A stretch of 64,000 nt of DNA. Origin: Gp1-AA133 sp963765755 (lineage in GTDB: Bacteria; Acidobacteriota; Terriglobia; Terriglobales; Acidobacteriaceae). Location of the stretch: assembly GCA_963765755.1 (NCBI GenBank), contig CAVXXV010000007.1, positions 62,001 through 126,000 on the forward strand, given 5' to 3'. The translations under genes and the position numbers were made by a program. Shown piece by piece: positions 51,087-59,300 of the stretch. The notes below the pieces were generated by a model, which was not told where the DNA came from, searched no databases, and worked only from the letters and a program-made list of their open reading frames with translations. Within the stretch, counting starts at the first letter, position 1; each line of letters opens with the position of its first letter.

Positions 51087-51191
51087 GACTCCGTTATGTG
51101 GAACGACGCCCGGTCATTTTTGCGAGCTATTTTGGGCCACGCGATTGGCGGATCGTCCTTGCGGCTCGCGGGCTTTGCCCCGCATCGCCGA

Positions 51192-51266
51192 GTGTCGCCC
51201 CTACGGGGCTCGCTTTCCCCTTGGGACGGTACCCAGCGCTTACGCGCTGGGCTAATGCATGTCGCC
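51192..51266 (+). repeat. REP-like element, copy 1
   Basis: GTGTCGCCCCTACGGGGCTC, a spacer, then ACCCAGCGCTTACGCGCTGG and GCTAATGCATGTCGCC. Two hairpin cores (CCCCTACGGGG and CCCAGCGCTTACGCGCTGGG) are inside. The reverse-oriented copy 2 shares these cores with a few substitutions. Confidence 0.75.
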
Positions 51267-51445
51267 GCTTCGCGGCTTGCAGTGTAGGCTCGTTCGAAGA
51301 TTTTCTTTGCTGATGTTTCGCAGTCTTTTCCTAACTCTTTCAACCTTCGCAATCTCAGTCTTGCTCACCCCTCGGCGCGTCTGCGTCCTCTTGCTCAAGA
51401 TTTGAAGTAAAAATTCCAAAAGGCACCAAGCGAGAGCCGAGTAAC

Positions 51446-51518
51446 GGTGACATAGATTAGCCCAGGGCGTAAGCCCTGGGTTCGGGACGCATAGAACGAG
51501 CCCCCGTAGGGGCGACAC
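51446..51518 (-). repeat. REP-like element, copy 2 (inverted)
   Basis: Read on the reverse strand it gives GTGTCGCCCCTACGGGGGCTC, a spacer, then ACCCAGGGCTTACGCCCTGG and GCTAATCTATGTCACC, matching copy 1. The compensatory base changes in the second hairpin (GCGCTTACGCGC to GGGCTTACGCCC) keep its pairing. Confidence 0.75.
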
Positions 51519-51613
51519 GGGCCGAAGCGGGCAAGAGCCAGGACCCAAGCCTGCTGCGTCTGCAGAAAGTGCTGTTCCAGCCCTGGGTGCATTTTGCGAT
51601 GTATACCATAGAG

Positions 51614-51632
51614 TACTTTGTGATACAAAGTA
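51614..51632. promoter_or_regulatory. Perfect inverted repeat TACTTTGT-GAT-ACAAAGTA before the radical SAM gene
   Basis: Two perfect 8-base arms with a 3-base spacer end six bases before ATG 51639, in an AT-rich patch (GTATACCATAGAG upstream). It overlaps the region where a ribosome-binding site would sit, so binding could block both transcription and translation. The symmetry is of the size bound by PadR/MarR-type winged-helix repressors; a PadR gene lies 4 kb downstream. Confidence 0.45.
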
Positions 51633-51638
51633 TAGCTC

Positions 51639-53183
51639 ATGGACCACCATTCTTTCCCATCCTTCTCACGCCCTCTGCGGAGGCGCTGGATTCCCGAGGA
51701 AATGCTGCATGCCCCCGAACTGAGTCACCGGGCTCCGACGGGAGCGATTGAGCCGCGCTTTTGCCTGATGATCAACCCGTTTTATGCGAAGGACGCGAAT
51801 GCCAGCTTTGGCAAGCACGTGCTCACCCCGTCGCTCGCACTTACAAGTTTTGCCGCGACTACTCCGGAGCATTGGCGGCTGAAATATTGGGACGAGAATC
51901 TGCTGGCGGGGCCGCCGCCGTGTTGGCCGATGCCGGAGTTGGTGGCCATCACAGTGCATCTCACGTTTGCGGGGCGGGCGTTTGAACTGGCCGAGTGGTA
52001 TCGGGCGCGCGGGGCAAAGGTGGTGCTCGGGGGATTGCACGTGTTGTCGTGTCCGGAGGAGTGCGCGCCGCATGCGGATGCTCTGGCGCTCGGGGATGGC
52101 GTGCAACTTTGGCCGCGGATTCTGCGTGACATCGAAGCGGGGCAGTTGCAATCGCGCTACGTCGCGACCTACGAGAATGATTATTCGGAAGATCCCGCGC
52201 CGCGCCGGTCGATCCTGCCGCGGCATGGATTCCTCACGACCACCAGCCTGATCGCGACGCGGGGTTGTCACAATCGCTGCGGTTTCTGCTATCTCGCCAC
52301 TGATGGTCTGAGGATGCCCTACCGCATGCGGCATCCGCAACAGGTTGTGGAGGAGTTCGTCGCGAACGGCGAGCCCTACGCGGTGTTCATCGACAACAAC
52401 CTCGGATCCCGCCGCGACTACCTGCACTCGCTCTGCGCGGCGTTGCGACCCCTCAACAAGATTTGGAGTGCGGCAGTCACTATCGACGTCACCGATGATC
52501 CTTCCTTGATTCGCAACATGGCCCTGGCGGGCTGCACCGGTGTTTTTATCGGCTTCGAATCACTTTCCGATGACAACCTGTCTGAAGCGAATAAGAAGAC
52601 GCCCAAAACGGCCGACTACTCTCGGCGCGTGCGCATGCTGCACGATGTCGGCATCCAGGTGAACGGGTCTTTCGTGCTGGGATTCGATCATGACCGCAAG
52701 GATGTTTTCGCCCGTACCGCGCAGTGGGTGGAGGAGAACCGGCTGGAGTGCGCAACCTTTCATATCCTGACGCCGTACCCGGCGACGCCGCTGTTCCGGC
52801 AGATGGAGAGTGAGGGGCGCATCCTGCACCGTGACTGGTCACGGTACGATACGTCGCACGCCGTGTTTCGTCCGAAACACATGACGCCGGAGGAACTCGA
52901 GCATGGCTACGGATGGATTTATCAGCGCCTGTTCTCGCACGCCTCGATCTGGCGGCGACGGCCTGAGGACTGGCAAGCGGTTCCGCTGTATCTCGCAATG
53001 TCGTACCTCTACAAGCGCTCGAACCGCTTCTGGCACATGCTGATCAAGCACAACCTGGTGCACGCGGTCTGGAGCCCCCTGGTGGAAGCCACGCGACTGC
53101 GCCACGTTCACTTCAGGAAGCAGTTGGCACGCGGGGGCAGGGCGGTCGTAACAGGCGGTCAGGTGGTATCGGCGGGCGTTTAA
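51639..53183 (+). CDS. Radical SAM protein with B12-binding-like N-terminal domain
   Basis: 514 residues. The N-terminal region (about 60-170) looks like the degenerate cobalamin-binding Rossmann domain of BchE-type enzymes: PSLALTSFAA, VAITVHLTFAGRAFELAEWYRARGAKVVLGGLHV (part), DALALGDG. The cobalamin-ligating DxHxxG motif is not visible. The radical SAM core has the 4Fe-4S ligands C210, C214 and C217 in RGCHNRCGFCY, the GGE-like region and VNGSFVLGFDHD. C-terminal helices follow. ATG 51639 has no clear ribosome-binding site. Function unknown; related proteins alter lipids, hopanoids or cofactors. Confidence 0.85.
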   Translation: MDHHSFPSFSRPLRRRWIPEEMLHAPELSHRAPTGAIEPRFCLMINPFYAKDANASFGKHVLTPSLALTSFAATTPEHWRLKYWDENLLAGPPPCWPMPELVAITVHLTFAGRAFELAEWYRARGAKVVLGGLHVLSCPEECAPHADALALGDGVQLWPRILRDIEAGQLQSRYVATYENDYSEDPAPRRSILPRHGFLTTTSLIATRGCHNRCGFCYLATDGLRMPYRMRHPQQVVEEFVANGEPYAVFIDNNLGSRRDYLHSLCAALRPLNKIWSAAVTIDVTDDPSLIRNMALAGCTGVFIGFESLSDDNLSEANKKTPKTADYSRRVRMLHDVGIQVNGSFVLGFDHDRKDVFARTAQWVEENRLECATFHILTPYPATPLFRQMESEGRILHRDWSRYDTSHAVFRPKHMTPEELEHGYGWIYQRLFSHASIWRRRPEDWQAVPLYLAMSYLYKRSNRFWHMLIKHNLVHAVWSPLVEATRLRHVHFRKQLARGGRAVVTGGQVVSAGV

Positions 53184-53190
53184 GGCAGGC

Positions 53191-53235
53191 GGGCCACATC
53201 CCCACTACGCTTTTACGAAAGAGAGAGTGTGGCCC
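53191..53235. terminator. Possible bidirectional terminator hairpin
   Basis: GGGCCACA (53191-53198) pairs with TGTGGCCC (53228-53235) around a 29-base loop containing CGCTTTTACG. It lies between the converging radical SAM and hypothetical genes. The T-tract is weak. Confidence 0.35.
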
Positions 53236-53253
53236 ATCCTATCGGCGAAATGT

Positions 53254-53808
53254 CTACTGCGGGTTAACCGGCGGGTTTGGATTCGCCGCGCCACCGGCGG
53301 CTTTCTCAACCGGGCGTTCGGGGGCATGGTATGTTGCCGGCTTGTCACTCGATCGATAAGCGGCACCTTCCACTGAGCCCTCCCCACCATTCAGTGGCTT
53401 CATCGAGACCACTTCGTACGCGCGGTTCTTCTTATCGCCGTCTGGCACCTTGAGATACATGCGGTTCTTCTTAATTTTGAATTCACCCTCCTCGCCTACC
53501 GGCAACAATGCCGCGTGTTTCTTATCGACCGGACGAATGTGATATTCCATCTCGTCGGTGCGAAGCATGTACTGGGGGCACAATTTTTCTTCTGAGTTCA
53601 CAGCCTCGATACCGGCAGAGGCAAAGATACTTCCCACCCCTGTGAATCCGCGTTGCTTTGCGCCGCAGGGGACGGCTTCCATTCTCTCCAGCATGGCTCT
53701 TTGCGCGCCTTTTTTCTTATGCTTCCCATTTTGCTTTTCACCTGCTCCGCAAGGAAGAGCGATTGCGAGCAGCAAGGCTGGAACCATAATTCGCTTCATG
53801 ATCTTCAT
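53254..53808 (-). CDS. Exported hypothetical protein
   Basis: 184 residues with a signal peptide (RIMVPALLLAIALPCGA). The mature part starts with a Lys-rich stretch (KQNGKHKKKGAQ), then RMEAVPCGAKQRGFTGVGSIFASAG, with two cysteines, LCPQYMLRTDEMEYHIRPVDKKHAALLP (parts shown) and a Pro/Asn-rich end (NPNPPVNPQ). Paralogues of this length are common in acidobacteria; function unknown. Start MKIMKR at 53808 or MKR at 53799. GAGGTGAG lies 3 bases before the longer start. Confidence 0.65.
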   Translation of the reverse strand: MKIMKRIMVPALLLAIALPCGAGEKQNGKHKKKGAQRAMLERMEAVPCGAKQRGFTGVGSIFASAGIEAVNSEEKLCPQYMLRTDEMEYHIRPVDKKHAALLPVGEEGEFKIKKNRMYLKVPDGDKKNRAYEVVSMKPLNGGEGSVEGAAYRSSDKPATYHAPERPVEKAAGGAANPNPPVNPQ

Positions 53809-53910
53809 TGCTCACCTCCAGGACACTCGGCTGAAAGGAACTGATTGACTCGCGGGACAGACCTCCGAGAGAGGCCGCCGAAGCGACCCCTCTTGGGTGT
53901 TGCCCAACCG

Positions 53911-55302
53911 CTACTTCTGCAAAGGGCGAGGCATGGATGGTGCCTTTGGAGCGGGTTTGGTTGTCTGCTGCGCCGACTGCAGAAAGGCTTGTGGATTCTG
54001 CTGCAATTGCGCCTGCGCTGCTGGATGCGACTTCAGGTAGTCCTGGAGTTCCGGATGGGTCGCCATGAATTCCTTGTTGTTCAACAGCGTAGGGTCCTTG
54101 GAAACCTGAGCCGCGATGTTAGCGTGCACGCCGAGGAATTGCCCGAAGCTTGCAGCCTCACGAGAGGCATCGCGGTCGAAGCCATCGTTATTGTGCTCGA
54201 AGCCCTGATTGCGCTCGAAGCCTTCATTACGCTCGAAGTCTCGGCCGCGATCAAAGCCCTGCCCGCGCTGCTCTAAGCGGTCCTCTCGCCGATCGAAGCG
54301 CTGTTCCTGGTGCAGGACGGCGTTCGGATTTTCCTGGAATTCCTCGCTCACTGCAGGGTGTTGCCGAAGATAGGTCTGCAATTCTGGATGGTGTTCCATG
54401 AATTTCTTGTCGTTCACCAGGGACGGATCTTTGCGCAATTGTTCAGCGATCTCGGGATGAGAGTCGAAGAATCGATCCATACTCGACAGCTGGGCGCGGT
54501 GTAAGTCCCCGTCTCGCCGATCAAAGCGCTCTTCCTGACGCATGAAGGCGTTCGGGTTCTCCCGGATCTCCTCCCGGATCGCCGGGTGCTCTTGCAGATA
54601 GGTCTGCAATGCCGGGTGTTTATCGACGAATTCCTTGTTGTTCACGAGCGACGGATCTTTGCGCAGCTGTTCGGCAATTTCGGGATGGCTGTCGAGAAAG
54701 CGATCCACGTTGGCCAGCGCGTAACCGTCATGGTCGCGATCGCGGGTCTCTTCCCGGCGATCGAAGCCTTGTTCCTCCTGCATGAACGTATTTGGATTCT
54801 GCCGCCATTGCTGCGCGACGCCAGGATGCGTCTGCAGATACTGCTCTAAAGCGGGATGCTTCTCAACGAACTCCTTGTTATTCACCACGGCCGGGTCCTT
54901 GCGGACTTGCTCGGCGATCTCGGGGTGGCTGTCAAGAAACTGATCGAGGCTCACGAACTCGCGGGGCTCCTGCCGTTGTTCGAAGCGCTGCTCCTGGCGC
55001 ATGAATGCGCTGGGATTCTCGCGGATCTCCTCGGTTACTCCCGGATGCGCCTGGATGTATTCCTGCAACGCCGGATGACTCTTGACGAATTCCTGGTTAC
55101 GAACCAGCGAGGGATCCTTGCGCAATTGCTCGCCGATCTCAGAGTGCGCATCCAGAAACATGTCAAAGCTCGCCACATCCCGGATGGTGGTGTCGTTATT
55201 CTGGTTTGATTGTGCGCTGGCTGGGCTGCCTATCCAGAGCAGAGCCGCCAGGCTCAAAAGCGCCAGCAAACGCTTGGGATACGGGCATCTCGTTGGTCTC
55301 AT
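53911..55302 (-). CDS. Exported protein with five tandem ~70-residue helical repeats
   Basis: 463 residues from ATG 55302, with AGGAGG upstream and a signal peptide (LLALLSLAALLWIGSPASA). Five repeats follow, each with FLDSHPEIAEQLRKDPSLV, NNKEFVDKHPALQTYL, then HPxVxEEIRENPNAFMRQEQ, and a charged Arg/Asp/Glu linker. Repeats 2-4 are most alike; the first and last are more diverged. The fourth linker is longer and has GFERNQ/GFEHNN units. Each unit seems to hold three helices with Pro-marked turns. I do not know a family name. The layout suggests a periplasmic binding or spacer protein. No transmembrane segment follows the signal. Confidence 0.75.
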   Translation of the reverse strand: MRPTRCPYPKRLLALLSLAALLWIGSPASAQSNQNNDTTIRDVASFDMFLDAHSEIGEQLRKDPSLVRNQEFVKSHPALQEYIQAHPGVTEEIRENPSAFMRQEQRFEQRQEPREFVSLDQFLDSHPEIAEQVRKDPAVVNNKEFVEKHPALEQYLQTHPGVAQQWRQNPNTFMQEEQGFDRREETRDRDHDGYALANVDRFLDSHPEIAEQLRKDPSLVNNKEFVDKHPALQTYLQEHPAIREEIRENPNAFMRQEERFDRRDGDLHRAQLSSMDRFFDSHPEIAEQLRKDPSLVNDKKFMEHHPELQTYLRQHPAVSEEFQENPNAVLHQEQRFDRREDRLEQRGQGFDRGRDFERNEGFERNQGFEHNNDGFDRDASREAASFGQFLGVHANIAAQVSKDPTLLNNKEFMATHPELQDYLKSHPAAQAQLQQNPQAFLQSAQQTTKPAPKAPSMPRPLQK

Positions 55303-55615
55303 GATTTGCAGGTTCCTCCTGTATGGGAATCTTCTGCTGAAGGTGCAAGCCCCATGCCAACTCCGGGGACGTATCGCCGTGAACCGCACCCTCAAGGAGT
55401 TAGGTCCCCCTACAGGATCGTGCTCACGGGAAAATCGACATGAGGGAAGGAAAATCGCCATACAGAATCAACTGGAAGAAAACCCTTCTCCTTAGTGAAC
55501 ACTTGATTTGCACATTGCACGAACCGCAAGAAAACGGTCGGGGCCTCTGCGAACTGCGCTTAAAAAATGGTTGACAACGTGTACTGTATGTAAGACAGTA
55601 TGCATCACATACTAT
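55303..55615. other. Divergent promoter region between the repeat protein and padR (313 bases)
   Basis: Holds paired motifs GGAAAATCG-x-CAT at 55429-55441 and 55449-55461, twenty bases apart on the same face of the helix, and near padR the inverted repeats listed separately. No gene is visible. Confidence 0.45.
55582..55612. promoter_or_regulatory. Two overlapping inverted repeats at the padR start (candidate autoregulatory operator)
   Basis: TACTGT (55582-55587), 7 bases, ACAGTA (55595-55600) and GTATG (55598-55602), 5 bases, CATAC (55608-55612) lie immediately before ATG 55616, downstream of a -35-like TTGACA at 55571. PadR repressors typically bind such dyads in their own promoter. Confidence 0.5.
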
Positions 55616-55966
55616 ATGGCGCAAGGCAACGGAAAACCCGACGAGCTTTTCGAAAACCTGAAGCTGGAACTTCGCCGCGGTTGCCTGATTGTGGCCGTAC
55701 TTGGTCAGCTCCGGATTGAGCAGTACGGATACACCTTGCGCAAGGCTCTGAACGATGACGGACTGGAAATCGATGAAAGCACGCTCTATCCCCTGCTGCG
55801 TCGCCTTGAGTCGCAAGGACTGCTGGTCAGCCAGTGGCGGGAAGAGGACAAGCGCAACAAGCGCTTCTACAAGCTTTCGCCCACAGGGAAACAGATTCTG
55901 CGGCGGCTGCTGGCGGAGTGGCAGGGCATCAATGCGTCGCTCGAAAAAATTCTGGAAGAGGCATAG
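55616..55966 (+). CDS. PadR family transcriptional regulator
   Basis: 116 residues from ATG 55616; upstream in-frame codons are promoter-like. Winged-helix PadR protein: RRGCLIVAVLGQLRIEQYGYTLRKAL, DESTLYPLLRRLESQGLLVSQW (the wing-recognition part, shown in part) and RNKRFYKLSPTGKQIL. Small PadR proteins repress nearby genes and release DNA on binding a ligand. It is followed after 2 bases by a membrane protein gene, its probable regulatory partner. It may also act at its own promoter. Confidence 0.9.
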   Translation: MAQGNGKPDELFENLKLELRRGCLIVAVLGQLRIEQYGYTLRKALNDDGLEIDESTLYPLLRRLESQGLLVSQWREEDKRNKRFYKLSPTGKQILRRLLAEWQGINASLEKILEEA

Positions 55967-55968
55967 AT

Positions 55969-57015
55969 ATGGAAAATTCACGCCAGGCGAAGGAACTGAT
56001 CGATCGTTACTTGCAAGCTGTACGTTTCTGGATGCCGAAAGGGCACGAGGATGTGCTCGCGGAACTTGCCGAAGACCTGCATTCGCAGGTGGATGCGAAA
56101 GAAGAAGAGGTCGGGCGTCCGCTCGGGGAGGATGAGGTAGCGGCGATTCTCAAGCGCTGCGGAAGTCCGATCGTCATGGCTGGACGCTTACGCCCGCAGG
56201 GGTATCTGATCGGGCCCACCATATTTCCGGTGTACCGCTTCATTCTGAAGGTGTCGTTGCTCTGGATCATGGTGCCGGTCTTCATCTTCATCGTGGGGCC
56301 GGTGAATTATGCGGAAAGCAAGAACGTGGGCCTGGCGATTCTGCACACGTTTGGCGCGCTGTGGCCCGCCGGATTCATGGCAGCAGGCATCATCACGTTG
56401 GTATTCGCGGCGCTCGATCGTGCGCGAAGCCAATTCTGCCCCGCCGACCGCTGGAATCCGAAATCGTTGCCCCCCTTGCAGAAGCCGCAGCGCAAAACGT
56501 CGAAAGTGAACGTGGTCTGCGAATTGATCTTTAATGTGTTTGGGTTTTTGTGGTTGCTGCTTTTGCCATCGAATCCGTTCCTCATTCTGGGGCCAGCGGC
56601 GAAATTTCTGAGCGCGGCGCCGACCTTGCACGCGTTTTACTGGGCTTTCCTGCTGCTCGCGTCGGCGGCAGTAGCAAGGTCTGTTGTTGTCATGGCGCGC
56701 CCGCAGTGGACGCGCTTTCCGATGTGGTCGCAGTGGGGGCAGACCGTGCTGTGGCTGATCATACTGAACTATATGATCGGCGTCGCGGGGCATCCGCGTG
56801 GTGGCGACTGGCATCCTTTCCTGATCGCGAAGTTTGGGGACGTGGCACAACAGGTCCGCATTGCCGCGGTCTTGAACGCATCGATCCTGGTCAGCATCGT
56901 GTGTGCGTGGCTGGGATTGTGCGTGGCGCTGGTCATCCAGACGTGGGAGTCAGTGCGGCTGTTTCGGAAAAAGGACAGTCAGGCGGCAACGTCTTTGTCG
57001 GTGCATGTGCTGTAA
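55969..57015 (+). CDS. Multi-pass membrane protein with HAAS-like N-terminal domain, PadR partner
   Basis: 348 residues from ATG 55969. The N-terminal ~75 residues (ELIDRYLQAVRFWMPKGHEDVLAELAEDLHSQVDAKEEE, shown as parts RYLQAVRFWMPKGHEDVL and AELAEDLHSQVDAKEEE) form a helical domain like the HAAS/DUF1700 domain that PadR-associated membrane proteins carry. Six or seven hydrophobic segments follow (FILKVSLLWIMVPVFIFIVG, TFGALWPAGFMAAGIITLVF, LIFNVFGFLWLLLLP, FYWAFLLLASAAVA and others). The pair is translationally close (2-base gap). Function unknown. Confidence 0.8.
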   Translation: MENSRQAKELIDRYLQAVRFWMPKGHEDVLAELAEDLHSQVDAKEEEVGRPLGEDEVAAILKRCGSPIVMAGRLRPQGYLIGPTIFPVYRFILKVSLLWIMVPVFIFIVGPVNYAESKNVGLAILHTFGALWPAGFMAAGIITLVFAALDRARSQFCPADRWNPKSLPPLQKPQRKTSKVNVVCELIFNVFGFLWLLLLPSNPFLILGPAAKFLSAAPTLHAFYWAFLLLASAAVARSVVVMARPQWTRFPMWSQWGQTVLWLIILNYMIGVAGHPRGGDWHPFLIAKFGDVAQQVRIAAVLNASILVSIVCAWLGLCVALVIQTWESVRLFRKKDSQAATSLSVHVL

Positions 57016-57090
57016 CGGCGGTCATCGAGAGTGCATTTTCGCCGAGGCCGAGCGGCTATTTCGCAACCCAGGCGATAAAATAGACCGCTC

Positions 57091-58815
57091 ATGACTCTTA
57101 CAGATGCTTCCCCAAGTCCGGCGCCCAACGATCCGGCCGAGCCGCGTCCTTCGAACTTTATCCGCGACAGGATATTGGAAGACTTGAAGACCAATAAGTA
57201 CCAGGGCCGTGTGCAGACGCGCTTTCCTCCCGAGCCCAATGGCTACCTGCATATCGGACATGCCAAGGCCATCTGCCTCGACTTCGGACTGGCCGACGAA
57301 TTTCACGGGCACACCAATCTCCGCTTTGACGATACGAATCCGGAGAAGGAAGACACCGAGTACGTTGACTCGATCATGGAGGACGTGCGGTGGCTGGGCT
57401 ATCACTGGGACGGGCTTTACTACGCGTCGGATTACTTCGACCAGATTTATGCGTGGGCGGTGCAGCTGATTAAAGCCGGGAAGGCGTACGTCGACGATCA
57501 AACTGCCGATGAGATCCGGAAAAACCGCGGCACGCTCACCGAGCCAGGGAAGAACAGTCCGTATCGCGACCGCAGCGTGGAAGAGAACCTGCAGCTGTTC
57601 GAGCGGATGAAGGCGGGCGAATTTCCTGACGGATCGCGCGTGTTGCGCGCCAAGATCGACATGGCGTCGCCCAACTTCAACATGCGCGATCCCGTGATGT
57701 ACCGCATATTGCACGCCGAGCATCACCGCACGGGCAACAAGTGGTGCATTTATCCGATGTACGATTTCGCGCACGGGCAGTCGGACTCGATCGAGAAAAT
57801 AACCTACTCGATGTGCTCGCTCGAGTTTGCCGATCACCAGCCACTCTATAACTGGTTCATTCAGGAGTTGGGAATCTTTCCGTCGCAGCAGATCGAATTT
57901 GACCGGCTGAGCCTGACCTACACCATCATGAGCAAGCGCAAGCTGCGCCGGCTGGTGGAAGAACGGCATGTCAAGGGCTGGGACGATCCGCGCATGCCCA
58001 CGCTGAGCGGGCTGCGCCGGCGCGGGTATACGCCGGAAGCGATCCGGAACTTCGTGACAGCGGCGGGAGTGTCGCGCACCAACGGTGTGGTCGAGTTGGC
58101 GATGCTGGAGCACTTCGTGCGCGAGGACCTGAACAAGCGGGCGCCCCGCGTGATGGCCGTGCTGCGGCCGCTGAAGGTGGTCATCGACAACTATCCCGAG
58201 AACCAGGTCGAGGAAATGGACGCGGTCAACAATCCGGAAGATGCGAATGCGGGCTCGAGGAAGGTTCCGTTTTCAAAAGTGTTGTACATCGAGCAAGATG
58301 ACTTCCGCGAAAATCCGCCGAAGGGGTACTACCGGCTTTCGCCGGGGAAGGAAGTGCGGCTGCGCTATGCCTACCTGGTGACCTGCACCAGCGTGGTGAA
58401 GGACGAGCAGGGCGAGGTGGTCGAGGTGCATTGCACGTACGATCCGGCGACGCGCGGCGGGAATACTCCGGATGGGCGGAAGGTGAAGTCGACGATTCAC
58501 TGGGTATCGGCCGCGCAAGCCGTCGACGCCGAAGTGCGGCTCTACGAAAGCCTGTTCACGAAGGAGGATCCGGACCGGGCCGAAGAGGGGAAGGATTTCA
58601 TTTCGAATCTGAACCCGAATTCGCTGGAGGTGGTGAGCACGGCGAAGGTTGAGCCGTCGCTGGCGAAGCTTGGGTCGGGTATGCGTTTGCAGTTCGAGCG
58701 GCTTGGATATTTCTGTGTTGACCCGGACTCGGCAGCCGGCCAGCCGGTGTTTAACCGCACGGTTGCGCTAAAAGACGCCTGGGCCAGGGCGGAGAAGAAG
58801 CAGGGCGGAAAGTGA
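57091..58815 (+). CDS. glnS: Glutaminyl-tRNA synthetase
   Basis: 574 residues. Class I synthetase charging tRNA-Gln with glutamine. HIGH motif at 54-57 (PEPNGYLHIGHAKA), MSKRK at 280-284, the catalytic half preceded by RFDDTNPEKED, and the two-part beta-barrel anticodon domain with LYIEQDDFRENPPKGYYRLSPGKEVRL (part shown: LYIEQDDFRENPPKGYYRL) at the C-terminus. Normal length. Because GlnS is present, direct glutaminylation is likely; whether a GatCAB route also exists is unknown. Confidence 0.96.
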   Translation: MTLTDASPSPAPNDPAEPRPSNFIRDRILEDLKTNKYQGRVQTRFPPEPNGYLHIGHAKAICLDFGLADEFHGHTNLRFDDTNPEKEDTEYVDSIMEDVRWLGYHWDGLYYASDYFDQIYAWAVQLIKAGKAYVDDQTADEIRKNRGTLTEPGKNSPYRDRSVEENLQLFERMKAGEFPDGSRVLRAKIDMASPNFNMRDPVMYRILHAEHHRTGNKWCIYPMYDFAHGQSDSIEKITYSMCSLEFADHQPLYNWFIQELGIFPSQQIEFDRLSLTYTIMSKRKLRRLVEERHVKGWDDPRMPTLSGLRRRGYTPEAIRNFVTAAGVSRTNGVVELAMLEHFVREDLNKRAPRVMAVLRPLKVVIDNYPENQVEEMDAVNNPEDANAGSRKVPFSKVLYIEQDDFRENPPKGYYRLSPGKEVRLRYAYLVTCTSVVKDEQGEVVEVHCTYDPATRGGNTPDGRKVKSTIHWVSAAQAVDAEVRLYESLFTKEDPDRAEEGKDFISNLNPNSLEVVSTAKVEPSLAKLGSGMRLQFERLGYFCVDPDSAAGQPVFNRTVALKDAWARAEKKQGGK

Positions 58816-59261
58816 GGACAACGATGGGATCCGGCATCAGCCCGGCAAGAACGCTTCGAGCGCAGACGGTGCGGGCGGGACTGACAGCACTTGCGATGCT
58901 GCTGCTGTTCGCCGCCGCGACCGCCCAGAAGGGCGGGGCGAAGCCGCCTTCGCCTTGCAAGCATTGGAAAGCGTGGCAGAATCTGCAGCCGGGTACAGCG
59001 CCTGCGACACTACATGTCACAGGGACTTGCGAGTTTCCAACCGCGGGGTACACGGTGGAACTTGTGCCGGTCGAAACGAAGAATGCCGAGACGCATCCGG
59101 AGATTTACGTGTTGAAGCGCGTTGTTCATAAGCCCGAGGGCATGGTGGCGCAGGTGATCACGGAAGTGCCGGTGGACTACAAGGTGGAGACGTCGGCCAA
59201 ATACAAAGAAGTGAAGATCCGGCCGGACCGCGCGCGCGTGCGGGTGAAGATCGTGCAGTAG
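58812..59261 (+). CDS. Exported hypothetical protein
   Basis: 149 residues if started at GTG 58812, overlapping the glnS stop as GTGA; ATG 58824 is an alternative. Signal-like N-terminus (GLTALAMLLLFAAATAQ) then a beta-rich mature part with two cysteines (PSPCKHWKAWQ and VTGTCEFPT), ending in VETSAKYKEVKIRPDRARVRVKI. No family recognised. The overlap implies translational coupling to glnS, but a functional link is not evident. Confidence 0.65.
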   Translation: MRTTMGSGISPARTLRAQTVRAGLTALAMLLLFAAATAQKGGAKPPSPCKHWKAWQNLQPGTAPATLHVTGTCEFPTAGYTVELVPVETKNAETHPEIYVLKRVVHKPEGMVAQVITEVPVDYKVETSAKYKEVKIRPDRARVRVKIVQ

Positions 59262-59300
59262 CTGTTCTTAGCCCCCGTCGCCGCTGAGCCATCCTCACCA

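Larger units (their letters stand above)
51087..51638. other. Gene-free 552-base region with two inverted copies of a REP-like element
   Basis: No gene is convincing here. It holds two copies of a ~75-base repeat in opposite orientation (51192-51266 and 51446-51518), a segment between them rich in short hairpins (TCGCCGCTTCGCGGCTTGC), and, just before the radical SAM gene, an AT-rich stretch with a perfect TACTTTGT-GAT-ACAAAGTA operator-like repeat. Confidence 0.7.
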
